64,000 nt of DNA from Compostimonas suwonensis (GTDB lineage: Bacteria; Actinomycetota; Actinomycetes; Actinomycetales; Microbacteriaceae). Position numbers and translations under genes: made by a program. Positions 1 through 10,937 of this stretch are shown one piece after another. Within the stretch, counting starts at the first letter, position 1. Every line of letters starts with the position of its first letter. The notes under the pieces are model-generated. The model searched no databases, was not told the DNA's origin, and saw nothing but the letters and a program-made list of their open reading frames with translations. The DNA lies in contig NZ_PGFB01000001.1 in assembly GCF_002797855.1 (NCBI RefSeq), positions 558,001 through 622,000 of the forward strand, given 5' to 3'.

Positions 1-83
1 CCATTTGGCGCAAGTCGGGGGTGGGAGGGGCCGTCCGAGGCGTCCCGATCGCGGGTGTCCCCGGCTCGCGATAGGGTCGCAGG

Positions 84-1121
84 GTGACATCGACCCGGCC
101 CGCGACACGAGGCATCCTCGTCGCCGCCCAGTTCGTGGGCATGGGGCTCATCTGGGGCGCGAGCTTCCTGTTCATGAAGATCGCGCTCGACGGCGTGAGC
201 TTCGGCCAGGTCGCGTGGGCACGGCTCGTGCTCGGCGGTCTCACCCTCGGCGTCCTGGCCCTCATCGGGCGCGAGCGGCTGCCGAAGGAGCCGATCGTCT
301 GGCTGCACTTCGTGGTCATCGCGATCACCGGCTGCGTCATCCCCCACCTGCTCTTCGCGTGGGCCGAGCAGTACGTGAGCTCGAGCCTCGCGAGCATCTA
401 CAACGCCGTCACCCCGATCATGACCGCCATCATGGTGACCCTCGTCTTCCGGGTCGAGCGGCTCGCGCGCGGCCAGGTGCTCGGCGTCGTCATCGGCATC
501 GTCGGCGTGCTCGTCATCATCGGGCCGTGGCAGCTCTCCTCGCTCTCCGGCAGTCTGCAGGGCCAGCTGGCCTGCCTCGGCGCCGTGACCGCCTACGGCT
601 TCACCTACGCCTACATGCGCAAGTTCATCAGCCACCGGCCCATCTCGGGCGTCAACGTCGCTTTCCTCAACATCGGCCTCGCGGGCGTGATCATGCTCGT
701 GCTCACGCCGTTCATCGCCCTGGGGCCGGTGAGCCTCGACTGGCCGATCGTGCTCTCCCTGCTCACCCTCGGTGTGCTCGGCACGGGCGTCGCCTACGTC
801 TGGAACGTCAACGTGCTGCGGGCCTGGGGCCCCACCAACGTCTCGACGGTCACCTACGTCACCCCGGTCGTCGGGGTCGCCCTCGGCATTCTCGTGCTGG
901 GCGAGACCCTGTCGTGGAACGAGCCGGCCGGTGCGCTGCTCGTGATCGTGGGCATCCTCTTCACGCAGGGCCGCATCCGGGTCGGCGGCCGGCACGAGCG
1001 GGCCGGTGGGCAGCAGCCCGACGAGATCCCCGTGACCCCGATGGATGCCGCCGAGCCCGCCGACGGCGTCGGCACGGGTGGCGCGGCCGACGCCACCAGC
1101 CCCCCAGGGAACGGACGCTAG
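84..1121 (+). CDS. EamA-family (DMT superfamily) metabolite exporter
   Basis: Predicted cytoplasmic-membrane transporter of the drug/metabolite transporter superfamily, 345 residues. About ten hydrophobic segments fall into the two EamA-like halves expected for the family (roughly residues 8-140 and 155-290). The first half opens with GLIWGASFLFMKIAL and the second contains GVLGTGVAYVWNV. A Gly/Pro/Ala-rich cytoplasmic tail of about 50 residues follows. The start is GTG at 84; a TAGGGT hexamer at 72-77 ends six bases upstream and there is no clear Shine-Dalgarno sequence, so a leaderless transcript is likely. The substrate cannot be read from the sequence; family members export amino acids, nucleotide sugars or toxic metabolites. 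Chorismate mutase follows 62 bp downstream with its own promoter-like TACAAT (about 1132-1137). Confidence 0.85.
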   Translation: MTSTRPATRGILVAAQFVGMGLIWGASFLFMKIALDGVSFGQVAWARLVLGGLTLGVLALIGRERLPKEPIVWLHFVVIAITGCVIPHLLFAWAEQYVSSSLASIYNAVTPIMTAIMVTLVFRVERLARGQVLGVVIGIVGVLVIIGPWQLSSLSGSLQGQLACLGAVTAYGFTYAYMRKFISHRPISGVNVAFLNIGLAGVIMLVLTPFIALGPVSLDWPIVLSLLTLGVLGTGVAYVWNVNVLRAWGPTNVSTVTYVTPVVGVALGILVLGETLSWNEPAGALLVIVGILFTQGRIRVGGRHERAGGQQPDEIPVTPMDAAEPADGVGTGGAADATSPPGNGR

Positions 1122-1183
1122 TCGTCGCTACAATCGGACAGTGCGCTCCCGTTCGGGAGCAGTGCCGAGGGAGGGAGACGAGC

Positions 1184-1492
1184 GTGTCGAACAGCGAGGA
1201 AGAGGTTCTGGAGCAGTTGCGGAGCATCAGGCAGAGCATCGACAACATCGACGCCGCCCTCATCCACATGCTCGCCGAGCGTTTCAAGTTCACGCAGCAG
1301 GTGGGCCGGCTGAAGGCCGTGCACGGGCTGCCGCCGGCCGACCTCGAGCGCGAGCGCGAGCAGATCCAGCGCCTGCGCGGTCTCGCCGAGGAGTCGCACC
1401 TCGACCCGGCCTTCGCGGAGAAGTTCCTCAACTTCATCGTCGCCGAGGTCATCCACCACCACGAGCAGATCGCGGGCGCCACGCAGCGTTAG
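1184..1492 (+). CDS. Chorismate mutase (AroQ class)
   Basis: Small all-helical chorismate mutase of 102 residues, converting chorismate to prephenate for phenylalanine and tyrosine synthesis. Seen directly: an N-terminal helix with the family pattern IRQSIDNIDAALIHMLAERF, then FTQQVGRLKAVHG (the RxxxxxxVGxxK region that binds chorismate carboxylates), and a C-terminal helix FLNFIVAEVIHHHEQI. The length matches stand-alone AroQ mutases. Start chosen: GTG at 1184, preceded by the purine-rich GAGGGAG at about 1170-1176. The same frame is open far upstream, but that part overlaps the transporter gene and has no protein-like composition. A 24-25 bp inverted repeat directly after the stop may end the transcript. 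Confidence 0.88.
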   Translation: MSNSEEEVLEQLRSIRQSIDNIDAALIHMLAERFKFTQQVGRLKAVHGLPPADLEREREQIQRLRGLAEESHLDPAFAEKFLNFIVAEVIHHHEQIAGATQR

Positions 1493-1500
1493 CGCATCGG

Positions 1501-1572
1501 CGTCGAGCGCGGCTTTGTTCGCGGCCGCTGACCGTGCACGCTCGTCGCCCGCGAACAGAGCCGCGCTCGACG
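1501..1572. repeat. Palindromic intergenic element, family E (copy 1)
   Basis: Inverted repeat with arms of 24-25 bp at 1501-1524 and 1548-1572 (one mismatch) and a loop of about 23 bases. It starts 9 bases after the chorismate mutase stop. Arms and loop are clearly related in sequence to the perfect 30-bp inverted repeat at 54698-54767 (shared GAGCGCGG, TGTTCGCG and CGCTCGTCGC blocks). The two are therefore copies of one element rather than independent hairpins. There is no T-tract; it could still act as a 3' end stabiliser. Confidence 0.8.
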
Positions 1573-1604
1573 GCGGGTTGCTCGCCGGTCGAAAGGAGAG
1601 ACCC

Positions 1605-2561
1605 GTGACACGAGGCATCCACCGCGTGGCCGTGCTCGTTCTCGAAGGAGCCAAGCCGCTGGATGTCGGCATCCCGGCCCAGGTGTTCACCCACCGGTCG
1701 AGCATGCCCTACGAGGTGCACGTGTGCGGTGCGGCGGCCGGCCTCGTCACCGGCGGCGACGGGCTCGCCTACCACGTGGCACAGGGGCTCGAGGCGATCG
1801 CCTCGGCCGACACCGTCTTCATCCCCGGCTACCGAGAGCCCGCGCGGGAGGACCCGCCGCCCGCGGTCGTCGAGGCGCTCATCGCGGCGCACGAGCGCGG
1901 GGCGCGTCTCGCCGCCATCTCGACCGGGGCCTTCGCGCTCGCCGCGACCGGTCTGCTCGACGGCAGGCGCGCGACGACCCACTGGCACTACACGAAGGTG
2001 CTGCAGGCGAAGCATCCGCGCATCCGGGTCGACGAGAACGTGCTCTTCGTCGACGAGGGCTCGGTGCTCACCTCGGCGGGCGCCGCCTCAGGGGTCGACC
2101 TCTGTCTGCACCTCGTGCGCCGCGATCACGGCGTGGCCCTCTCGAACCAGGTGGCGCGGCGGCTCGTGGCGGCGCCGTACCGCAGCGGCGGCCAGGCGCA
2201 GTTCGTGCCGCGCTCCGTTCCCGAGCCGCTCGGCGAGTTCTTCGCCGCGACCCGGCACTGGGCGCTCGAGCGGCTGGAGACCCCGCTGACGGTGGCGGAG
2301 CTCGCGCGGCACGCCCGCGTCTCGACGCGCACCTTCTCGCGGCGCTTCCTCGACGACACGGGGTACACGCCCATGCAGTGGATCCTGCGCGCCCGCATCG
2401 ACTTCGCACGCGAGCTGCTCGAGCGCAGCGACCTCGGCGTCGAGCAGATCGCCGCCCGCGTGGGCCTCGGCACGGGCGCCAATCTGCGGCTGCACTTCCA
2501 TCGAGTGCTGGGCACCTCGCCGAGCGAGTACCGCCACACCTTCGCCCAGCCGGCGGCCTGA
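1605..2561 (+). CDS. GlxA-type transcription regulator: DJ-1/PfpI-like domain plus AraC HTH
   Basis: Cytoplasmic regulator of 318 residues. Residues about 5-170 form a class-I glutamine-amidotransferase/DJ-1-like ligand domain. Residues about 215-315 form an AraC-type double helix-turn-helix (PLTVAELARHARVSTRTFSRR, then IAARVGLGTGANLRLHF and the closing FHRVLGTSPSEYR). The nucleophile-elbow position usually held by Cys reads AISTGAFALA here, so the domain is probably a sensor and not an enzyme. Start chosen: GTG at 1605 with GAAAGGAGAG ending five bases upstream; the frame is open upstream but runs through the family E repeat. Family members control catabolic or detoxification genes. No target is obvious; the nearest candidate is the downstream GAPDH gene. 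Confidence 0.85.
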   Translation: MTRGIHRVAVLVLEGAKPLDVGIPAQVFTHRSSMPYEVHVCGAAAGLVTGGDGLAYHVAQGLEAIASADTVFIPGYREPAREDPPPAVVEALIAAHERGARLAAISTGAFALAATGLLDGRRATTHWHYTKVLQAKHPRIRVDENVLFVDEGSVLTSAGAASGVDLCLHLVRRDHGVALSNQVARRLVAAPYRSGGQAQFVPRSVPEPLGEFFAATRHWALERLETPLTVAELARHARVSTRTFSRRFLDDTGYTPMQWILRARIDFARELLERSDLGVEQIAARVGLGTGANLRLHFHRVLGTSPSEYRHTFAQPAA

Positions 2562-2568
2562 GCTCGCG

Positions 2569-2638
2569 CTCGCGGCGCACGGTGCTCGTCGCGGCGCAGC
2601 TACGACGGTGCGCCGCGACGAACGACGTGCGCCGCGAG
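2569..2638. repeat. Palindromic intergenic element, family D (copy 1)
   Basis: Inverted repeat with 30-bp arms at 2569-2598 and 2609-2638 (three mismatches) around a 10-base loop. Each arm holds two GCGGCGCA-type blocks. Sequence-related copies lie at 50264-50336, 52381-52453 and 59518-59593. It begins 7 bases after the glxA-like stop. Confidence 0.85.
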
Positions 2639-2749
2639 TCTGACCGGATGCCACGGGTTGGCACGAAGCTTGCGATGGATGTCGCTACGGCCACTCCCCG
2701 AGCCGGCGATCGTCGGCGACGGTGGATGCGACGAAAGGAAACACCCACC

Positions 2750-3748
2750 ATGACCCGCATCGCCGTCAACGGATTCGGCCGCATCGGCCGCAACGTGCTC
2801 CGCGCCCTCATCGAGCGCGACGCCGAGCTGGAGGTCGTCGCCATCAACGACCTCACCGAACCCGCAACGCTCGCCTACCTGCTGCGCTACGACAGCTCCC
2901 TCGGCCGCTTCGACCGCTCCGTCGAGATCGACGGCGACGTGCTCGTCGTCGACGGGCATCGCATCCGCGTGCTCGCCGAGCGCGACCCCGCGAAGCTGCC
3001 CTGGGCCGAGCTCGACGTCGAGCTCGTGCTCGAGTCGACCGGCCGCTTCACCTCCGCCGACGCCGCTCGCGCCCACCTCGACGCAGGCGCCAAGCGCGTG
3101 CTCGTGAGCGCCCCGGCGACCGACGCCCACGTCACGATCGCCTACGGCGTGAACACCGACGCCTACGACCCCGAGCAGCACACGATCGTCTCCAACGCCT
3201 CCTGCACGACGAACGCCCTCGCCCCGCTCGCCTCGGTGCTCGACGACCTCGCCGGTATCGAGCACGGCTTTATGACGACTGTGCACGCCTACACGCAGGA
3301 GCAGAACCTGCAAGACGGCCCGCACCGCGACCTGCGACGTGCCCGCGCGGCCGGCGTGAACATCGTGCCGACGACGACGGGCGCAGCGAAGGCGATCGGC
3401 CTCGTGCTGCCGCAGCTCGAGGGCCGGCTCTCCGGCGACTCCATCCGCGTGCCCGTGCCGGTGGGGTCGATCGTCGAGCTCAACACCACAGTCACGCGCG
3501 AGGTCACCCGCGAGCAGGTGCTCGAGGCCTACCGCACGGCCGCGGAGGGCGCGCTCGCCGGCATCCTCGAGTACACCGAAGACCCCATCGTGTCGAGCGA
3601 CATCACCGGGCGCCCGGCGTCCGCGATCTTCGACGCCGCCCTCACCCGCGTCGACGGCAAGCACGTCAAGGTCGTCGCCTGGTACGACAACGAGTGGGGC
3701 TTCTCGAACCGGGTCGTCGACACGCTCGCACTGCTCGCCGCGAAGTAG
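2750..3748 (+). CDS. gap: Glyceraldehyde-3-phosphate dehydrogenase, type I
   Basis: Glycolytic GAPDH of 332 residues, oxidising glyceraldehyde 3-phosphate to 1,3-bisphosphoglycerate in the cytoplasm. Seen: the Rossmann start IAVNGFGRIGRNVLRAL, Asp34 in AINDL (typical of NAD-preferring enzymes), the active-site motif SNASCTTN with Cys152, catalytic His179 in TTVHAYT, and the C-terminal VVAWYDNEWGFSNRV. Length is normal. The start is ATG at 2750, preceded by GAAAGGAAA. The gene stands alone, not beside pgk and tpiA as in many actinobacterial glycolytic operons, so it may be a second, differently regulated copy. That cannot be settled from this window. It is convergent with purL across a hairpin terminator. 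Confidence 0.95.
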   Translation: MTRIAVNGFGRIGRNVLRALIERDAELEVVAINDLTEPATLAYLLRYDSSLGRFDRSVEIDGDVLVVDGHRIRVLAERDPAKLPWAELDVELVLESTGRFTSADAARAHLDAGAKRVLVSAPATDAHVTIAYGVNTDAYDPEQHTIVSNASCTTNALAPLASVLDDLAGIEHGFMTTVHAYTQEQNLQDGPHRDLRRARAAGVNIVPTTTGAAKAIGLVLPQLEGRLSGDSIRVPVPVGSIVELNTTVTREVTREQVLEAYRTAAEGALAGILEYTEDPIVSSDITGRPASAIFDAALTRVDGKHVKVVAWYDNEWGFSNRVVDTLALLAAK

Positions 3749-3771
3749 CTCGCCGCTCGGGCGTGCACGAC

Positions 3772-3809
3772 GTCCCGGGGGCCAGCGAGAAGTCGCGGGC
3801 CCCCGGGAC
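3772..3809. terminator. Bidirectional hairpin between gap and purL
   Basis: Perfect 12-bp GC-rich stem (3772-3783 with 3798-3809), 14-base loop, followed on the + strand by TTT. It lies 23 bases after the gap stop and 20 bases before the purL stop, so it can serve both convergent genes. Confidence 0.75.
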
Positions 3810-3829
3810 TTTCCCGTGCCTGGAGCCCG

Positions 3830-6133
<2,304 letters not shown>

Positions 6134-6343
6134 GCGTCCAGGACTCCTTGGGCGTCAGTGGGAAGTGTCGGAAAGTGCGAAGAATGCGGCGTTCTCGATT
6201 CTACCGGCGAGTCGGATGACGCACGCCGCCGAGCCCGGATGCCGCGCTGCCGGCACCCCGGCGCCGGCCGCGGTTCAGGCGCCGACGGGCGCCGAGCCGG
6301 TAGCGTGGAGGGAAGCGATGTCGCCGATCGAACAGGAACCGCA

Positions 6344-6838
6344 ATGACGAACACCGAATCCACGTCGACGCCCGATCCTCAGCAGAACGACTCCGCTGCT
6401 CCCGCCCAGCCGATCGCTCCCGCTCAGCCCTCTGCGCAGCCGGCCCAGCAGTACGGCCAGCAGCCCTCCGCGCCGGTGCAGCCGCAGTACGCGCAGCCGT
6501 ACGGCCAGGCGCCATACGGCCAGGCCCCGTACGGCCAGGCGCCGTACGTGCAAGCGCAGTTCACGGTCGTGCAGCCTCAGCCCAAAGGGCTGAGCATCAC
6601 GTCGCTCGTGCTGGGTCTCGTCTCGATCCTCTTCGGGTTCACCTTCCTCCTCCCGATCGGAGCTGTCGTCTTCGGCATCATCGGTGTGCGCAAAGAGCCG
6701 GCGGGTCGCGGGATGTCGGTCACCGGCATCATCCTCGGCGGCCTCTGCCTGCTCGGCTGGATCGTTCTCGGCGGGCTGGTCTTCGCCTTCCTCGCCGCCG
6801 TGGTCGGCAGCTCGGCGGCCTACAGCACCACGTACTGA
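6344..6838 (+). CDS. DUF4190-like membrane protein with Pro/Gln-rich N-terminus
   Basis: Small membrane protein of 164 residues. Residues 1-80 are disordered and rich in Pro, Gln and Ala, with three consecutive PYGQA units near residues 48-63. Residues about 85-160 hold two hydrophobic hairpins, with KGLSITSLVLGLVSILFG and GRGMSVTGIILGGLCLLGW. That is the pattern of the DUF4190/DUF4352-type small membrane domain common in actinobacteria. Function is unknown. The start is ATG at 6344, behind GGAACC. It is divergent from purL (about 210 bp between starts). An earlier ATG at 6319 opens a different, very short frame and was not used. Confidence 0.7.
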   Translation: MTNTESTSTPDPQQNDSAAPAQPIAPAQPSAQPAQQYGQQPSAPVQPQYAQPYGQAPYGQAPYGQAPYVQAQFTVVQPQPKGLSITSLVLGLVSILFGFTFLLPIGAVVFGIIGVRKEPAGRGMSVTGIILGGLCLLGWIVLGGLVFAFLAAVVGSSAAYSTTY

Positions 6839-7173
6839 CGGCGACCCGGGCCTGGGCCGCAGCGGCTCGCGCTCCCGGGGATACCCGCGATCACCGGCCG
6901 GAGCCCGGTGGATCGCTCACACGCCCCGGCCTCGCACACGCCCGTGCACGCCTCCGCATACGCCCGTGCAAGCCGCGCAGCGTACGGGATGGGGGGGGTG
7001 ACGGGCGCCGCCTCGTCACCGCCGTGCAGACCGTGCACGTTGCTCGGGCGGCCCGCGTATTCCGTCGCGCATTCCGCAGCGCGGCCGCGCGCATTCGGGC
7101 CGCACTCGAACTCGACGCCTAGGCTGGGCGCAGCACGAACCTGCCGAGCACCCCGCGAGGAAAGGAGCGCGTC
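6839..7173. other. Intergenic region without a convincing gene
   Basis: 335 bp between the DUF4190-like gene and the MscS gene. I see short imperfect direct repeats (CACACGCCCGTGCACGC-like units, 6918-6975), a run of eight G at about 6990, and a promoter-like TAGGCT near 7121-7126 ahead of the MscS start. No reading frame has protein-like composition. Confidence 0.5.
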
Positions 7174-8436
7174 TTGTTCGAACTGAGGTCCTGGCCGTCC
7201 TTCGCGATCGCCTGCGTCGCCGCGATCGTCATCTCGGTCGTGGTCACCGCCGTCGTCGCCGGCGTGATGCGCGCGGTCGGGCGCAGACGCGAGTGGCCGA
7301 CATCCCTCGCCTCGCTCGCGCGGATCCCCTTCCGCCTGCTGCTGCTCGTCGTCACCCTGTGGATTGCGGTGAGCACGACCCTGCCCGTGCCGGCGGAGTG
7401 GCTCGACGGCATCTCGCACGTCTTCCTCATCCTCGCGATCGTCGGCGGATCGTGGCTGGTCTGCGGGCTCGCCCTCTTCGTGGAGGACTTGGGGCTCGCG
7501 CGCTACCGCATCGACGTGCCCGACAATCGGGTGGCGCGGCGCATCCGCACGCAGGTGCTCATCATCCGCCGGCTCACGGTCGTCGCCGTCGTGGTGGTGG
7601 CGCTCGGCGCCATCCTGCTGACCTTCCCGGGCGTCGAGGCGGTCGGCACCAGTGTGCTCGCCTCGGCCGGCCTGCTGAGCGTCGTCGCGGGCCTCGCCGC
7701 GCAGTCGACCCTCGGCAACGTCTTCGCGGGCATGCAGCTCGCCTTCAGCGACGCCATCCGGGTCGACGACGTCGTGATCGTCGAGTCCCAGTGGGGGCGC
7801 ATTGAGGAGATCACGCTCACCTACGTGGTCGTGCACATCTGGGACGACCGGCGTATGGTGCTGCCCTCCACCTATTTCACCCAGAAGCCCTTCGAGAACT
7901 GGACGCGCCGTTCGAGCGAGCTGCTCGGCTCGGTCGAGTTCGACCTCGACTGGCGGGTGACACCCGCCCAGATGCGCGAGGAGCTCGCGCGGGTGCTCGC
8001 CCGCACCCCGCTCTGGGATCGGCGTGTGTCGGTGCTGCAGGTGACGGATGCCGTGGGCGGCTACGTCCGCGTGCGCATCCTGGTCACGGCCGTCGACGCC
8101 CCCACCCTCTTCGACCTGCGCTGCTTCGTGCGCGAGGAGATGGTCGCCTGGCTGCACGAGTCGAGCCCGCAGTCGGTGCCGCGCACGCGCGTGCAGCTCG
8201 TGGAGCAGGAGAAGCCGCTGCGCCCGCCGCGCGGAGCCGGCACGGGCCCCGAGACCGACGGCCTCTTCACGGGCAGCCTCGACGCCGAACAGCGCGCCGC
8301 CCAGTTCACCTCGACGATCCCCGTCGTCGACCCCGACGCCGCCCGTGCTCCCGCCTCCGCCCCCGATGCCGAGGATGTCGGTGACCCCGCTTCAGCGGAC
8401 GCCCCGGGCACCACCCGCCCCTCCGACGCCCCGTAG
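7174..8436 (+). CDS. Mechanosensitive ion channel family protein (MscS type)
   Basis: Membrane channel of the MscS superfamily, 420 residues, expected to release solutes during hypo-osmotic shock. Four or five transmembrane segments occupy residues about 5-175. The pore-helix/beta-domain junction is recognisable: SAGLLSVVAGLAAQSTLGN, then GMQLAFSDAIRVDDVVIVE and WGRIEEITLTYVVV. The C-terminal 90 residues are Pro/Ala/Asp-rich and look disordered. The start is TTG at 7174, chosen because a strong AGGAAAGGAG lies 6 bases upstream and no better ATG or GTG fits the conserved first helix. Convergent with purQ, with a structured palindromic element between the two stops. Confidence 0.9.
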   Translation: MFELRSWPSFAIACVAAIVISVVVTAVVAGVMRAVGRRREWPTSLASLARIPFRLLLLVVTLWIAVSTTLPVPAEWLDGISHVFLILAIVGGSWLVCGLALFVEDLGLARYRIDVPDNRVARRIRTQVLIIRRLTVVAVVVVALGAILLTFPGVEAVGTSVLASAGLLSVVAGLAAQSTLGNVFAGMQLAFSDAIRVDDVVIVESQWGRIEEITLTYVVVHIWDDRRMVLPSTYFTQKPFENWTRRSSELLGSVEFDLDWRVTPAQMREELARVLARTPLWDRRVSVLQVTDAVGGYVRVRILVTAVDAPTLFDLRCFVREEMVAWLHESSPQSVPRTRVQLVEQEKPLRPPRGAGTGPETDGLFTGSLDAEQRAAQFTSTIPVVDPDAARAPASAPDAEDVGDPASADAPGTTRPSDAP

Positions 8437-8440
8437 CACC

Positions 8441-8505
8441 GAGGCGAGTCGCGCCAAACCGTTCCAAAACGGTCGTCGAAATGACGATGTGGCGCGACTC
8501 GCCTC
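8441..8505. repeat. Palindromic intergenic element, family B (copy 1)
   Basis: Outer arms of 16 bp at 8441-8456 and 8490-8505 are perfect. Inside are two smaller hairpins, ACCGTT...AACGGT (8458-8473) and CGTC...GACG, giving a three-way-junction shape. It sits between the convergent MscS and purQ stops. A related copy with the same GAGTCGCGCCA / TGGCGCGACTC ends lies at 47373-47431. Confidence 0.82.
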
Positions 8506-8514
8506 GCGGAAAGG

Positions 8515-9212
<698 letters not shown>

Positions 9213-9213
<1 letters not shown>

Positions 9214-9506
9214 CAGAGCGAGACCACCGTGGTGTCGACGTCCACGCCGTAGACGCGCACGCCGTCGACGTGGATGCCCACGACGTCTTCGATGACCTGG
9301 TTGGAGAGGATGTCTTCGGCGATGCCGCGCACCTCGGCGATCACGGCGTCGTCGACGGGACCGTCGACCGTGAGCTCGAAGCGCTTGCCGATGCGCACGC
9401 TCGCGAAGCGATCGCGGCCCGTGCGGGCGAGAGCCCCCGCGACGGCTTTGCCCTGCGGGTCAAGCAGCTCGGCCTTGGGCATGACTTCTACGACGATTGT
9501 GGGCAC
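9213..9506 (-). CDS. purS: Phosphoribosylformylglycinamidine synthase subunit PurS
   Basis: Small bridging subunit (97 residues) that joins PurL and PurQ in the FGAM synthase complex. Seen: [35 protein letters not shown] and a C-terminal [12 protein letters not shown]; the family core is about 80 residues. Start chosen: GTG at 9506, preceded on the minus strand by GGAGA. The frame is open further upstream but only over the divergent dehydrogenase gene. A TAGAAT -10-like element (minus strand, about 9550-9545) gives a leader of about 30 bases. It is the first gene of the purS-purQ operon. Confidence 0.93.
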
Positions 9507-9728
9507 CGGAGATCTCCGTCTGTCGGTCGGGGGATGATGCCTCGATTCTAGCCGGAGAGCCACGGGTGGGGTTTCGGGCATCCGGGGCACGGCATGTTCT
9601 GTATCCCACCCGTTCACCCGTGCGTAACCCGGGGTTGGGCCTCGCGTACCCTCCGCGCCGTAACTTCGAGGGAACGATCGGGGCTTCTGGGGTGCCTTCG
9701 ACGGGCGAAGCACGGAGGGCTGGACGGT

Positions 9729-10724
9729 ATGTCGGTCGGCCATGTCACCATGTCGACGGAGCATGAGGTGGCCTTGAGGCCCTCTGCCCTCGCAATGGTG
9801 TGGCCGGGTGTCGGCAAGAAGCACGAGCCCGTCGCCGTTCCGGGCATCGCCCTCGCCCCCGGTGAGGTTCTCGTCTCCGTCGAACTGGCCACCGTGTGCC
9901 CGCGCGACGCGCAGTACGCGTCCGGCGCGCGGCTGCTGCGCGGCCCCGTCGTGCTCGGCCATGAGGCCGTGGGGCGGGTCGTGGCGCTCGCCGGGCCCGT
10001 TCGCGCGGCAGGCGGCAGGCGGCTGTCGGTCGGCTCCCGCGTCGTGTGGTCGGCCACGGCGTCCTGCGGCCGATGCGGCCGATGCCGGCACGGGATGTCG
10101 CAGCGCTGCGTCTCGCTGCACCGCTACGGCCACGAGCGCGTCGCGCGCGACTGGCAGCTGGGCGGCGCCTTCGCCACCCACGTGCAACTGCGGAAGGGCA
10201 CGACAATCGTGCTCGTGCCCGACAACGTTCCCGCCGAGGTGCTCGCCCCGATCGCCTGCGCGGGTGCCGCCGCCGCGGCGATCGTCGAGGCCGCCGAGCG
10301 CGAGGCCCCCCTCGCGAAGCGCACCGTGCACATCGCCGGCACGAGCGCCCGTGCGCTGACGGCGGCGGCCATGGCCGCGGATGCCGGCGCACGCGTGCTG
10401 CTCACCGAGACCGACTCCGAGCGGCGCGAGCTCGCCCGCCGCTTCGGCGCCGTCGCGGTCGTCGACTCGCAGCAGATCGGCTCGGACGGGCTCGGCACGG
10501 AGGGTGCGCACTCGATCATGCCCCAGGGCGAGCAGGATGCCGCTGCGCCGCGTCATCTCGTCCGCGCCGTCGACTTCGTGCTGAAGACCTGGCGCGAGCT
10601 GCCGTACGACGAGTTCGTCGGCGAGGTGATGGGGCTGGAGGGCGTCGACGATGCGCTGCGGCTCGCGGCATCCGAGCCACGGGCGCGTGTCGGCCTCAGG
10701 AACGAGCGCATCGACATCGTCTGA
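9729..10724 (+). CDS. Zinc-dependent alcohol dehydrogenase-like protein, internally shortened
   Basis: Medium-chain dehydrogenase/reductase family protein of 331 residues. Seen: ATVCPRDAQYA (catalytic-zinc Cys region), VLGHEAVGRVVALAG with the conserved Gly-His-Glu, and a structural-zinc lobe CGRCGRCRHGMSQRC (C-x2-C-x2-C-x7-C). The sequence resembles the alcohol dehydrogenases proposed to act in phosphonate catabolism (TIGR03366-like). The nucleotide-binding half is abnormal. The Gly-rich turn reads HIAGTSARALTAAA, and about 60 residues that normally form the later Rossmann strands are missing between GSDGLG and PRHLVRAVDFV. It may not bind NAD(P) normally. Start chosen: ATG at 9729 with GGAGG ten bases upstream. 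No other phosphonate gene is nearby. Confidence 0.7.
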   Translation: MSVGHVTMSTEHEVALRPSALAMVWPGVGKKHEPVAVPGIALAPGEVLVSVELATVCPRDAQYASGARLLRGPVVLGHEAVGRVVALAGPVRAAGGRRLSVGSRVVWSATASCGRCGRCRHGMSQRCVSLHRYGHERVARDWQLGGAFATHVQLRKGTTIVLVPDNVPAEVLAPIACAGAAAAAIVEAAEREAPLAKRTVHIAGTSARALTAAAMAADAGARVLLTETDSERRELARRFGAVAVVDSQQIGSDGLGTEGAHSIMPQGEQDAAAPRHLVRAVDFVLKTWRELPYDEFVGEVMGLEGVDDALRLAASEPRARVGLRNERIDIV

Positions 10725-10751
10725 GGCGACGCTCGTCGTGCGTTGCCGGCG

Positions 10752-10925
10752 CCCGGACGCGCGGATGAGCGGATGCCCGGACGCGCGAGCCCGGACGCGC
10801 GTGACGGCTGTCGAGGAACGAGGCCGGCTGCAGAAGCAGGCGGGCCTGCGCAGGGGACGGCGGCCCGGCGAACGGTCTCGCGCTAAGCCGTTGCCGTCAT
10901 GCCGTTGCCGTCATGCCGTGGCCGT
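10752..10925. repeat. Short tandem repeats downstream of the VOC gene
   Basis: Three close copies of a CCGGACGCGCG-like unit (10752-10800), then a 14-bp unit CCGTTGCCGTCATG repeated two and a half times (about 10889-10924), just past the stop of the leftward VOC gene. No gene is visible in the 213-bp gap. Confidence 0.6.
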
Positions 10926-10937
10926 CACCCGCGGCGA

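Noticed and set aside
5-1183. Long open frame overlapping the EamA transporter and continuing into chorismate mutase
   Set aside because: Upstream of 1184 the translation is Arg/His/Pro-rich and unlike a protein; it is a shadow of the transporter in another frame. Only the last 102 codons are real.
6908-7186. Possible small gene upstream of MscS
   Set aside because: The frame is Arg/Ala/Pro-rich, has no ribosome binding site and overlaps the MscS start region; it shows only repeats.
8441-8505. Cloverleaf-like fold as a tRNA gene
   Set aside because: No conserved T-loop or anticodon arm, arms are palindromic, and the sequence belongs to a repeat family. No tRNA was recognised anywhere in the window.
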